Below, in pieces: positions 13,926 through 20,508 of a DNA stretch of 41,300 bases (position 1 is its first letter; each line of letters opens with the position of its first letter). The position numbers and the translations under genes are program-made. The notes under the pieces were generated by a model. That model worked only from the letters and a program-made list of their open reading frames with translations. It was not told the DNA's origin and did not search any database. Location of the stretch: IMG/VR virus record IMGVR_UViG_3300025324_000020, positions 1-41,300 of that record. One strand, 5' to 3'. The stretch is from a virus.

Positions 13926-16115
13926 ATGGCTACCTCGTCCAGGTCCAACGGCCACGGCAAAGGCGAAGTGCATTCGTGTCAGGACCTCATTGGCCGCCGT
14001 TCGCATCTCGATATCACGTTCGAAATTGAAAACCGCGAAGCGGCGATCGATGTTGAAAACCGCACGGTTGAAATGTCGATCCTTTCGGATCAACCAATCC
14101 GCCAATGGTGGTTTGGTCGCGTAATTCTGGACCACAAGCGAACATCGGTTCGCATGGATCGAATGAAAGCCGGCGCCCCACTGCTGTTGAATCACAACAT
14201 CAACCAGCAGATAGGCGTGCTGGAGAATGTCCGGATCGAGAATGGCAAGACGCGGGCAACGGCACGGTTTTCCAAAAGCGCATTAGCCGAAGAGATCTTC
14301 CAGGACGTGCGCGACGGGATCCGGCGTAACACGTCGGGTGGCTTCATCGTTCACGAGATCAAGCTGGAAAAACGCAAGGATGGTGAGGAAGACACCTATC
14401 GAGCCCTTGATTGGGAGCCATTTGAAGGCTCAGTCGCCTCCATTCCGGCTGATATTACAGTCGGCTCCGATGGCCGGCGCGCGTTAAGAACGGCCCGCTC
14501 TGACGATGACGATGACGATGAGAATGAAGACGGGGAGAGGGACGAGGAGAGCGAAGAGGAAGACGACGAGCGTAGTGAGGAGTACGAGGAAGACGAGGAC
14601 AAAAACGAAAATAAGGAGCGCGCCAGACGGCCGAAAACTTTAACCACCAGGAGCAAATCAATGGCTAAGGCTAAGGAAGACACCCCGAACACGGAAAAGA
14701 CGCCTACCGCGGCGGAGCTGCTGCAGTTACGTATCACGGAGTTCACTGATACAGCCGCCATGTTCGGAGACACGGATGTTCAAAAGTCGGCGTTCCGGAC
14801 GTTGGCCCACACACTGGCGCTCGACGACGCTAAGACGCTCGACGACTTAAAGCGGAGCATTCTCGAACAATTGAAAACTACGCAGACTGATCTCCAAACC
14901 GAGGACCCGCAGCGTCAGGCGAGCCGGCAGGCTGGAGTAAGCAATATCGAGCCGGCATTTGTCTCCGTGCCCAAAAACTTCCGCGGCGCGAGCACTGAAG
15001 AAAAGGCGCGTAAAGCCTTTCGGTTTGCACAATGGGGCATCGCGACGCTGACTTTCGGGAATTCCCGGAGTCTTAGCCCGCTGCAGGCAAGAGCGCAACG
15101 GTACTGCGCCGATAACGGGATCCTGATCGAGCAGACGCAAACGCAAACACGCGGCCAACTCGGAAAGATCAACGAGGCGGGTGGCTATGTTGTGCCCCAC
15201 GAATTTGGGAACGATCTGATTGCGCTGTTCGAGGACTTCGGCGTCTTCCGTCGTAACGCCAAAATCGTTCCGATGGCCAGTGACTCGCGTAGCGACCCGC
15301 GCCGTGACGGCGGAATGGAAGCCTTCTGGGAAGACGAGGCTGAGCAGCTTGAGGAGTCCGAGAAGAAGTGGGGCTTGGTGGGCCTGAAGGCAAAGAAGCT
15401 TACTGCTCTTGGCCGCTTCTCCGCAGAGGTCAATGAAGACTCGATGGTCAACTTCGGTGATGACCTGGCGGGCGAAATTGCCTATGCCTTTACCTTTAAA
15501 GAGGACCGCGCCGGGTTCCTGGGTGGAGCCACCAAGACGGACGGTGGAATCACTGGAGTTTGTCCGAAGCTGAAAAGTCTGAAGTTAGCCAATGGCAGCT
15601 CGGCGACGATCGCGCAGACGGCCGGCCTAACGGTCGCAACCGGCACTGGCAGCTACGATGGAATCCTGCTGAAGGACTTCAGTCGAACAAAGGCAAAGCT
15701 CCCGGCCTATGCGTTGGCGCGCGGGCCGAAGTGGTACATGCACCAGTCGTTCTTCTCAGAAATCGTTGAATCGCTGATACTCGCTTCAGGCGGCATCACG
15801 GCTGATATGATTGCTGCCGGCGTCCCACTGCGTGTGGTTGGCTACCCGGTAGAGGTCACACAAGTAATGCCATTCAATTGGGAGACGAACCAAATCGTTG
15901 CCTTGTTTGGCGTCCTGATGATGGCCGCCCGGCTTGGCGATCGCCGGTCTCCAACGATCGCGCTCTCCGAGCATGTCAGGTTTATGACCGAGGAAATTGT
16001 TATCCGTGGCACGGAGAGACTCGACATTAACGTGCACGACGTCGGTAATGCCGCCGCATCCGCCGCCGATCGCGTCCCTGGGCCAATAGTCGGATTGATT
16101 ACGGCCAGCAGCTAA
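13926..16115 (+). CDS. Prohead protease-major capsid protein fusion (HK97-like)
   Basis: One 729-residue frame holds two normally separate functions. Residues about 25-195 are the prohead protease, with FGRVILDHKRTSVRMDRM, the histidine in LLLNHN, and the serine in IRRNTSGGFIVHEI followed by DWEPFEGSVASIPAD. A strongly acidic linker (about 195-235, mostly Asp and Glu) follows. The capsid part begins near MAKAKEDT, has a helical delta-like region, and then an HK97 fold with GGYVVPHEFGNDLIALFEDFGVFR, GFLGG and WYMHQSFFSEIVESL. The protease would cut itself free during maturation. The start at 13926 lacks a good ribosome site, and an in-frame TAA at 13911 rules out anything longer. Confidence 0.85.
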   Translation: MATSSRSNGHGKGEVHSCQDLIGRRSHLDITFEIENREAAIDVENRTVEMSILSDQPIRQWWFGRVILDHKRTSVRMDRMKAGAPLLLNHNINQQIGVLENVRIENGKTRATARFSKSALAEEIFQDVRDGIRRNTSGGFIVHEIKLEKRKDGEEDTYRALDWEPFEGSVASIPADITVGSDGRRALRTARSDDDDDDENEDGERDEESEEEDDERSEEYEEDEDKNENKERARRPKTLTTRSKSMAKAKEDTPNTEKTPTAAELLQLRITEFTDTAAMFGDTDVQKSAFRTLAHTLALDDAKTLDDLKRSILEQLKTTQTDLQTEDPQRQASRQAGVSNIEPAFVSVPKNFRGASTEEKARKAFRFAQWGIATLTFGNSRSLSPLQARAQRYCADNGILIEQTQTQTRGQLGKINEAGGYVVPHEFGNDLIALFEDFGVFRRNAKIVPMASDSRSDPRRDGGMEAFWEDEAEQLEESEKKWGLVGLKAKKLTALGRFSAEVNEDSMVNFGDDLAGEIAYAFTFKEDRAGFLGGATKTDGGITGVCPKLKSLKLANGSSATIAQTAGLTVATGTGSYDGILLKDFSRTKAKLPAYALARGPKWYMHQSFFSEIVESLILASGGITADMIAAGVPLRVVGYPVEVTQVMPFNWETNQIVALFGVLMMAARLGDRRSPTIALSEHVRFMTEEIVIRGTERLDINVHDVGNAAASAADRVPGPIVGLITASS

Positions 16116-16125
16116 ATCCCTTTTC

Positions 16126-16155
16126 GCAAGGAGAAGCAAGGAGAAGCAAGGAGAA
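16126..16155 (+). repeat. Three tandem copies of GCAAGGAGAA (triplicated Shine-Dalgarno)
   Basis: Three exact 10-base repeats end five bases before the start codon of the next gene. Each contains AAGGAGA. The expansion multiplies the ribosome-binding sequence upstream of a gene directly after the capsid gene. Confidence 0.8.
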
Positions 16156-16160
16156 CAATC

Positions 16161-16604
16161 ATGCGCATGGCTTTGACTCAAAAGTTCATTAACGTCACCC
16201 CGCCGGCGGCGATCAACGATAACACCGCTTTCACGACCGGCGCGGTGGACATGCAGGGCTGGCGACACGCCACGTTTCTCATCATTCTGGGCGCCACGGA
16301 TATTGCCGTTGCTGCCCTGAAGCTGACCGAGTCTGAAGCGTCCGACATGACCGGCGCCACGGACGTGCCCGGCGCGGACTTCTCTGTTGCCCCGGCCACT
16401 CTACCGGCTGACACTGACGACAACACAATCTTTGCGATTCACTGCCGCTCTCTCGGCAAGCGAAAGCGCTATCTCGATCTGTCATTCACGGCCGGCAATG
16501 GCACCCTGGGGACTTTTGCCAGCGTGATTGCCGTCCTTTCCGATCCGGAAATCTTTCCGGTATCAGCGGCCGATCGCGGCCTGGCGGCAGAGTTGACGGT
16601 CTAA
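16161..16604 (+). CDS. Capsid-adjacent structural protein of unknown role
   Basis: This 147-residue beta-rich protein follows the major capsid gene and a triplicated ribosome site, which suggests high expression. It carries IDMQGWRHATFLIILGATDIAV-like strands and a C-terminal half YLDLSFTAGNGTLGTFASVIAVLSDP. Proteins of this layout next to HK97 capsid genes are usually virion components such as decoration proteins, but I cannot assign it firmly. Confidence 0.6.
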   Translation: MRMALTQKFINVTPPAAINDNTAFTTGAVDMQGWRHATFLIILGATDIAVAALKLTESEASDMTGATDVPGADFSVAPATLPADTDDNTIFAIHCRSLGKRKRYLDLSFTAGNGTLGTFASVIAVLSDPEIFPVSAADRGLAAELTV

Positions 16605-16617
16605 AGGGAGCGCGCCG

Positions 16618-16965
16618 GTGATTGAGACAGAAGATGATCTGCGAGATCTCTTCGACACCGAAGACGGTTTTGCCGTCATTGCCCGGGTAACCGGGCCCGA
16701 TGATTTCGACCTTAGCCTGCCGGTCATCGTTAACGATGGCACACAGGCGGTCGATGTCTATGGCGACACGAACGTGGAAGCGTCGCAAGTAGACTTTTTG
16801 GCAATGGATGTTGATATCGTCGGGGTACAAACGGGAATGGCAGTCAGCTTCCCGCAAGTCGACTCAGCAGATCCGGTTCACCGGCGATTGATCGGCAAAA
16901 CGTTTATTGTTAAACGCATCGCCGCAGCAGAGCCAGGAACCAGCACAATTTTTCTAAAGGAGTAA
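16618..16965 (+). CDS. Head-tail joining protein, possibly gpFII-like
   Basis: A GTG start follows AAAGGGAG at 16603. The 115-residue protein has a short helix EDDLRDLFDTEDGFAVIARV. A beta-barrel-like run follows, with PVIVNDGTQAVDVYG and RLIGKTFIVKRIAAAEPGTSTIFL. Its size and place between capsid and tail genes fit the lambda gpFII/Gifsy-2-type head-tail connector. The assignment depends more on position than on motifs. Confidence 0.5.
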   Translation: MIETEDDLRDLFDTEDGFAVIARVTGPDDFDLSLPVIVNDGTQAVDVYGDTNVEASQVDFLAMDVDIVGVQTGMAVSFPQVDSADPVHRRLIGKTFIVKRIAAAEPGTSTIFLKE

Positions 16966-16975
16966 AACCAAAACC

Positions 16976-17251
16976 ATGAGTTATTCCGTTTCATTTATTG
17001 GCACGCCCGAGGCCATCAAGCGCGCACTCGATAAGACCAGCGCCGAGATGCAGGGTCAAAGCAAGGCCGAGTTCGATGCCGTAAAGCCTGCGTTAGAGAT
17101 AATCCTGGACCAGCAGGTAAACAATGGCGTCATACAACTCATTGCCAATGGCCACGCGAGCTTTACGGTAGGAGAGGGCGTTAATCCTGAAAAGACGTAC
17201 GGGACGTGCCACGTCGAAGTGAAAGCGCTTGGAGACCTACTCGTAGAGTAG
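16976..17251 (+). CDS. Hypothetical structural-cluster protein
   Basis: This 91-residue protein has AAAGGAG about 14 bases before the ATG. The sequence SVSFIGTPEAIKRALDKTSAEM then KPALEIILDQQVNNGVIQLIANGHASF suggests a beta-alpha fold. No family is recognised. Gene order (head connector, this, tail terminator) suggests a small morphogenesis protein. Confidence 0.5.
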   Translation: MSYSVSFIGTPEAIKRALDKTSAEMQGQSKAEFDAVKPALEIILDQQVNNGVIQLIANGHASFTVGEGVNPEKTYGTCHVEVKALGDLLVE

Positions 17252-17266
17252 GAGGGCACGCCTCCG

Positions 17267-17776
17267 ATGCCTCCGGTTCCCCAGCGCCAGAAAATTGTCA
17301 ACGAGTACAAGCTGCGTCTGGCGGCTATTAGCACAGAGACGCCGCCACTCGAAGACGGCTTTACGTACCAAACAAATCTTGGCGCGCAGCCGATTGACGA
17401 GTGGCCCACGGTCTATCAGGAATCCGAACTCGGCGAGGGGCGCCTGGGCATTTGCGATCTAACGATGAGCAAACCACAGGAGCATCGCGACGAGAAGCTG
17501 GTAACGGCAGAGATGCCAATGCAGGTCCGGATCTTTCATAAGCAGTCCGCCACCCCCGCCGAGTTGCGCGTGATGATTGGAGACGTCGAGCGCGCGCTGA
17601 TTACTGATCCGGAGACGGGCAAACCTGATCCTCAACTTGGCAATCTCCTGGTTGACATGCACAGCGACGAGGCAGGGTTCATCGTGCCAAAGGATTCTTT
17701 TCAGATCGACGGCGCGGCGATTGGGTGGAAGGTCTATTTCCTGACGGCGCCTTTTGATGCGTACGTCCCAACCTGA
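17267..17776 (+). CDS. Probable tail terminator protein
   Basis: This 169-residue protein has an alpha/beta pattern: a helix RQKIVNEYKLRLAAI, a strand-rich centre with MPMQVRIFHKQSATPAELRVMIGDVERAL, and a C-terminal strand AIGWKVYFLTAPFDAY. It sits just before the tube gene. This matches gpU-like tail terminators, which cap the tube at its head-proximal end. The motif support is modest. Confidence 0.55.
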   Translation: MPPVPQRQKIVNEYKLRLAAISTETPPLEDGFTYQTNLGAQPIDEWPTVYQESELGEGRLGICDLTMSKPQEHRDEKLVTAEMPMQVRIFHKQSATPAELRVMIGDVERALITDPETGKPDPQLGNLLVDMHSDEAGFIVPKDSFQIDGAAIGWKVYFLTAPFDAYVPT

Positions 17777-17796
17777 TTTTCGGAGGGCTTTCAACA

Positions 17797-18567
17797 ATGT
17801 TCCCAGATTATTTCATTGGCGCCGGCGACGCGAAAGTCGCTCCCATTGACGCTGACGGCAATCCGACTGTGTTTCGGGATTGCGGCGAGGTAACCGTTGC
17901 CGAACTTGAGCCGACGGTAGAGTTTGCCGACAACTTTGCGACCGGCAAAGACGACGCAAACCTCCAGGACCTTCACGTGCCGCTGAAAAAGCAGATGGCC
18001 GTGATGCTCACGTTCAAGGAGCGCACGGCAAAGAACCTCGAGCTGGCGCTGTATGGCGAGCACACGACAGTGAACGCGGCGACTTTTAGCGCTGTGACTC
18101 CGTTCGCCGCGGGGCTCGTCGCCGGGAACATCAGCCTCTTGCCTGGCCGGCACACGGGGATCTCGGCGCTCGACATGGAGGACTCGACTGGCGTGCCCGT
18201 CCCTCTGGTTGAAGCCACACACTACAAACTCAACGCCGATGCGGGAATGATCGAGTGGCTAAGCTTCGCGGGGCTGACGCAGCCGATCATCGTCAACAGC
18301 TATGCCTTTGTCGAAGCGCAAGTGGTCAAGCTGCTCTCGAAGACGCCGCCGGAAATCTGTGTGTTGCTCGATCTGCAGAACCTGGCCGTAGCCGGCCAGC
18401 GCGCCCGGGCCATTATCGATCGAGTGCAATTTGCGCCGGCGACTAAAGTCTCACTGAAGAGTGGCAGCGCCTCGGGCACCGCCACTGAAGCGGACACATA
18501 CGAGATGCGCGGCGTCGCCCTGATAATCCCAGGCAAGGGTGATTACGGCGATTATCGCGCCTACTAA
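17797..18567 (+). CDS. Major tail tube protein
   Basis: This 256-residue beta-rich protein opens with FIGAGDAKVAPIDADGNPTVFRDCGEVTVAEL. It continues through QMAVMLTFKERTAKNLELALYGE and ends with TYEMRGVALIIPGKGDYGDY. This is the usual tube-protein pattern, in which an attribute-setting first strand is followed by a long beta sandwich. CGGAGGG precedes the start by about ten bases. It lies between the terminator and the chaperone/tape-measure genes, as in other siphoviruses. Confidence 0.75.
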   Translation: MFPDYFIGAGDAKVAPIDADGNPTVFRDCGEVTVAELEPTVEFADNFATGKDDANLQDLHVPLKKQMAVMLTFKERTAKNLELALYGEHTTVNAATFSAVTPFAAGLVAGNISLLPGRHTGISALDMEDSTGVPVPLVEATHYKLNADAGMIEWLSFAGLTQPIIVNSYAFVEAQVVKLLSKTPPEICVLLDLQNLAVAGQRARAIIDRVQFAPATKVSLKSGSASGTATEADTYEMRGVALIIPGKGDYGDYRAY

Positions 18568-18574
18568 AACCAGG

Positions 18575-18817
18575 GTGTTTTGGCTCTCTCAATTCCTGAC
18601 CTATACGCGCCGACGCTGGGCTTATGCGATCGGGGAGATCGTGTCAATCAGCGTCTTTGCGTTTTGCTTTTCAGTGCTCTTTATCGAGGGTGGCTTTCGT
18701 TGGGGGCGATCTGATCCGGGGATGGCTCGAGTCACCGCAGCATGTTTCATGGCTCTCAGTGCCGGGATGTTTATTTTTTCCGTATGCTTCAAGAAACTCG
18801 ACTCGGATGACCAATGA
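18575..18817 (+). CDS. Two-helix membrane protein, candidate holin or antiholin
   Basis: I place the start at GTG 18575, after the tail-tube stop. An earlier GTG at 18539 lies inside that gene. The 80-residue product has two hydrophobic helices, near YAIGEIVSISVFAFCFSVLF and near VTAACFMALSAGMFIFSVCF, and a charged C-terminus KKLDSDDQ. The size and topology fit a small phage membrane protein of holin type. It overlaps the region of the next small membrane gene and is followed by the spanins. Confidence 0.55.
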   Translation: MFWLSQFLTYTRRRWAYAIGEIVSISVFAFCFSVLFIEGGFRWGRSDPGMARVTAACFMALSAGMFIFSVCFKKLDSDDQ

Positions 18818-18985
18818 ATGGCCGAGCCAACGCCCAGAGAACATCTCCAGCCGACCGACATTCTTTGCCTGGTCGCCATGGTTTTGATTGCAGGGTTGTA
18901 CGGCCTCACGCGCGAACCGGATCTAAAGCAGGCGATGCTCGGGCTTGTGCTTTTTCTTGCCGGCCGGCAGAGCAAGAAGACGTGA
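18818..18985 (+). CDS. Second small membrane protein, candidate holin component
   Basis: A 55-residue frame begins at ATG 18818, directly after the previous stop. It reads MAEPTPREHLQPTDILCLVAMVLIAGLYGLTREPD (by position: a short hydrophilic head, then a helix at residues 15-31) and a second hydrophobic stretch AMLGLVLFLAG before a basic end RQSKKT. It is below common length cut-offs. Being paired with another membrane gene and with spanins, it may be part of a holin pair. Confidence 0.5.
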   Translation: MAEPTPREHLQPTDILCLVAMVLIAGLYGLTREPDLKQAMLGLVLFLAGRQSKKT

Positions 18986-19085
18986 GTCCCTCGCTTTAAT
19001 ACCCCGCCACCGCGCCCGGCTGGCCTTCCACGTCCGGCGCGAAGAATTTTGAACTAACCTATTTTCCGATTCCCATGGAGATGCC

Positions 19086-19562
19086 ATGTTTAGTTTTTTC
19101 GCCCGGATTTTTCAATGGATCAGCGACCGCGCCGGCCCGTGGGCCTGGGTGTTAAAGGCGGGCATCCTCGTCGCCGTCATCGGCCTTAGCTTTACTGCAG
19201 TAAACAGCATTCAGTCGTGCGGCTATAGCAAGGGCAGCGCGAGGTACCACGAGGAGGAGCAAAAGTGGAAGACCGAGCGAGCCGCCCTGCTGGCTCGAGC
19301 GGAGGAAAAAGAAAGGCGTGTGGCCGAGCTGGAGCCGAAAGCAATTGCCTTCGACGCGCTGGCAGAGCAACACAAAGCAATCGATCGTGAACTGGCAAAG
19401 AAAGTTGAGGAGGTGTCAAGCAATGCGGCAAGTGAAGAAGCTAAGGCTGACCAGCCTACTGACTGTCGCACTCGTGCTCAGCGCGTGTGTGACCTGCTAC
19501 GCGCAAACAACATCAGACACGACTGCGCAAAGATCACACGCGAGTCCTGCCCAGGACAGTGA
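19086..19562 (+). CDS. Inner-membrane spanin (Rz-like)
   Basis: This 158-residue protein has an N-terminal membrane helix (WAWVLKAGILVAVIGLSFTAV, about 19-40). A long charged coiled coil follows, YHEEEQKWKTERAALLARAEEKERRVAEL and so on. The C-terminal third has four cysteines (CRTRAQRVCDLL, CAKITRESC). The o-spanin gene starts inside it in another frame, which is the classic Rz/Rz1 arrangement. It would link the inner membrane to the lipoprotein partner and fuse the two membranes at the end of lysis. Confidence 0.7.
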   Translation: MFSFFARIFQWISDRAGPWAWVLKAGILVAVIGLSFTAVNSIQSCGYSKGSARYHEEEQKWKTERAALLARAEEKERRVAELEPKAIAFDALAEQHKAIDRELAKKVEEVSSNAASEEAKADQPTDCRTRAQRVCDLLRANNIRHDCAKITRESCPGQ

Positions 19563-19923
19563 GACGCTCAAAGCGCTGGAGATCGCGAACATCAGGTTAG
19601 CCGCCGCGAACGAGACCATCAAACTGCTGAACGGCCGCCTGTCGGAAAAGGACGCAGTGATTGAGGCGAAGGAAGGAACGATCGCGACGAAAGATGAGGT
19701 GATCGCCTTGCTTAAATCAGCCAACCTGGACCGGGCCGCGGTCAATACCGGCGACGCGAGAGTGCTGGAGGCGTGCAACCAGCAACTCGCCAAGGCGGAG
19801 GCGCGAATCTACGCGCTCGAGCATCCCGGACTCCTGAAAAGTATTTTTGACGGACGAACACTGAGCGGCTTCGGCGCGGGATATTTTACCCGGTCGCTTC
19901 AGGAACAATTCATGAGGCGCTAA
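19423..19923 (+). CDS. Outer-membrane spanin-like lipoprotein (Rz1-like)
   Basis: The start at ATG 19423 follows GAGGAGG and lies within the i-spanin gene in a different frame. The 166-residue protein begins MRQVKKLRLTSLLTVALVLSAC, a lipoprotein signal with lipobox LSAC and acylated C22. The mature part is a coiled coil with repeated phrases (LSEKDAVIEAKEGTIATKDEVIALL). It is longer than usual for Rz1. The presence of a lipoprotein implies a host with an outer membrane. Confidence 0.7.
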   Translation: MRQVKKLRLTSLLTVALVLSACVTCYAQTTSDTTAQRSHASPAQDSETLKALEIANIRLAAANETIKLLNGRLSEKDAVIEAKEGTIATKDEVIALLKSANLDRAAVNTGDARVLEACNQQLAKAEARIYALEHPGLLKSIFDGRTLSGFGAGYFTRSLQEQFMRR

Positions 19924-19935
19924 TAACGTTTTAAG
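19920..19935. promoter_or_regulatory. Dispersed 16-bp palindrome, copy 5 (two mismatches)
   Basis: CTAATAACGTTTTAAG differs from the consensus at two positions in the left arm. It spans the spanin stop codon and stands directly upstream of the tail-chaperone ribosome site. Confidence 0.5.
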
Positions 19936-19953
19936 TGGAGAAGGAGAGACCCC

Positions 19954-20373
19954 ATGGGCAAGATTCGCAGACGAGCCGACTTCACGCCGCGAGAGGTTCC
20001 GGGCGTGCGACTCACCTTTGTCGACGACAACGGCGAACGCACGCAGGAAGAGTTCACGATCGTCTACCGCAGCTATTCGCTAGCGGGCATTGAACGGATT
20101 GAGCGCGAAGTCGAAGGGGACAAGCTGCCGAACGGGAACATCCCTTACAGCGTGATGTTCGAGAAGCTGGTAACCGCGATCCTGGACCAGGACGGCGAAC
20201 CCCTGACTGACGAGACGGGAGAAGCGGCGCGGCTAACCCGAGAATTCTTTGACGGCCTACTGCCCGAAGACCTGGAGACCATTCAGGCAGCGCTGCACCG
20301 CGACGCAAACCCTCGGACACCCTCGTCCACGTCTGGAGCCTCTGGGTCAGGTCCCGAGGCAAGCGAGGGGTAA
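19954..20373 (+). CDS. Tail assembly chaperone (gpG-like)
   Basis: This 139-residue protein has AGAAGGAGAG upstream and lies between the tube/lysis genes and the tape measure. It reads VRLTFVDDNGERTQEEFTIVYRSYSLAGIERIE, with a helical second half and a Ser/Gly/Pro-rich tail. This is typical of siphovirus tail chaperones, which bind the tape measure before tube assembly. Its end (GAG GGG TAA) permits a one-base backward slip into the following small frame. Confidence 0.65.
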   Translation: MGKIRRRADFTPREVPGVRLTFVDDNGERTQEEFTIVYRSYSLAGIERIEREVEGDKLPNGNIPYSVMFEKLVTAILDQDGEPLTDETGEAARLTREFFDGLLPEDLETIQAALHRDANPRTPSSTSGASGSGPEASEG

Positions 20374-20375
20374 AA

Positions 20376-20504
20376 ATGCCGGACGCGGGGCTCATCAGTC
20401 TCGCGCTTTCAATGGGCCGCACGCCCGGCGAGCTGCTGGACGCGCTCGAAGACGAGCCGGAGTATTGGCGCAACCGGTTCTGGATCTACGTGAACGCGCT
20501 CTAA
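20376..20504 (+). CDS. Small second tail-chaperone frame (gpT-like)
   Basis: A 42-residue frame, MPDAGLISLALSMGRTPGEL then WRNRFWIYVNAL, runs from ATG 20376 to TAA 20502-20504. It lies in the minus-one frame relative to the upstream chaperone, with no stop between them over at least the last 30 bases. It could be made by a backward frameshift at GGGG-TAA to give a G-T fusion, or independently from its own ATG (GAGGGG is five bases upstream). The C-terminal WRNRFWIYVNAL resembles the end of other small GpT-like products. Confidence 0.55.
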   Translation: MPDAGLISLALSMGRTPGELLDALEDEPEYWRNRFWIYVNAL

Positions 20505-20508
20505 GAAA

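Noticed and set aside
13867-14124. 85-residue frame overlapping the capsid gene start
   Set aside because: It is a basic, Arg/Ser/Ala-rich shifted reading of the protease domain with no ribosome site.
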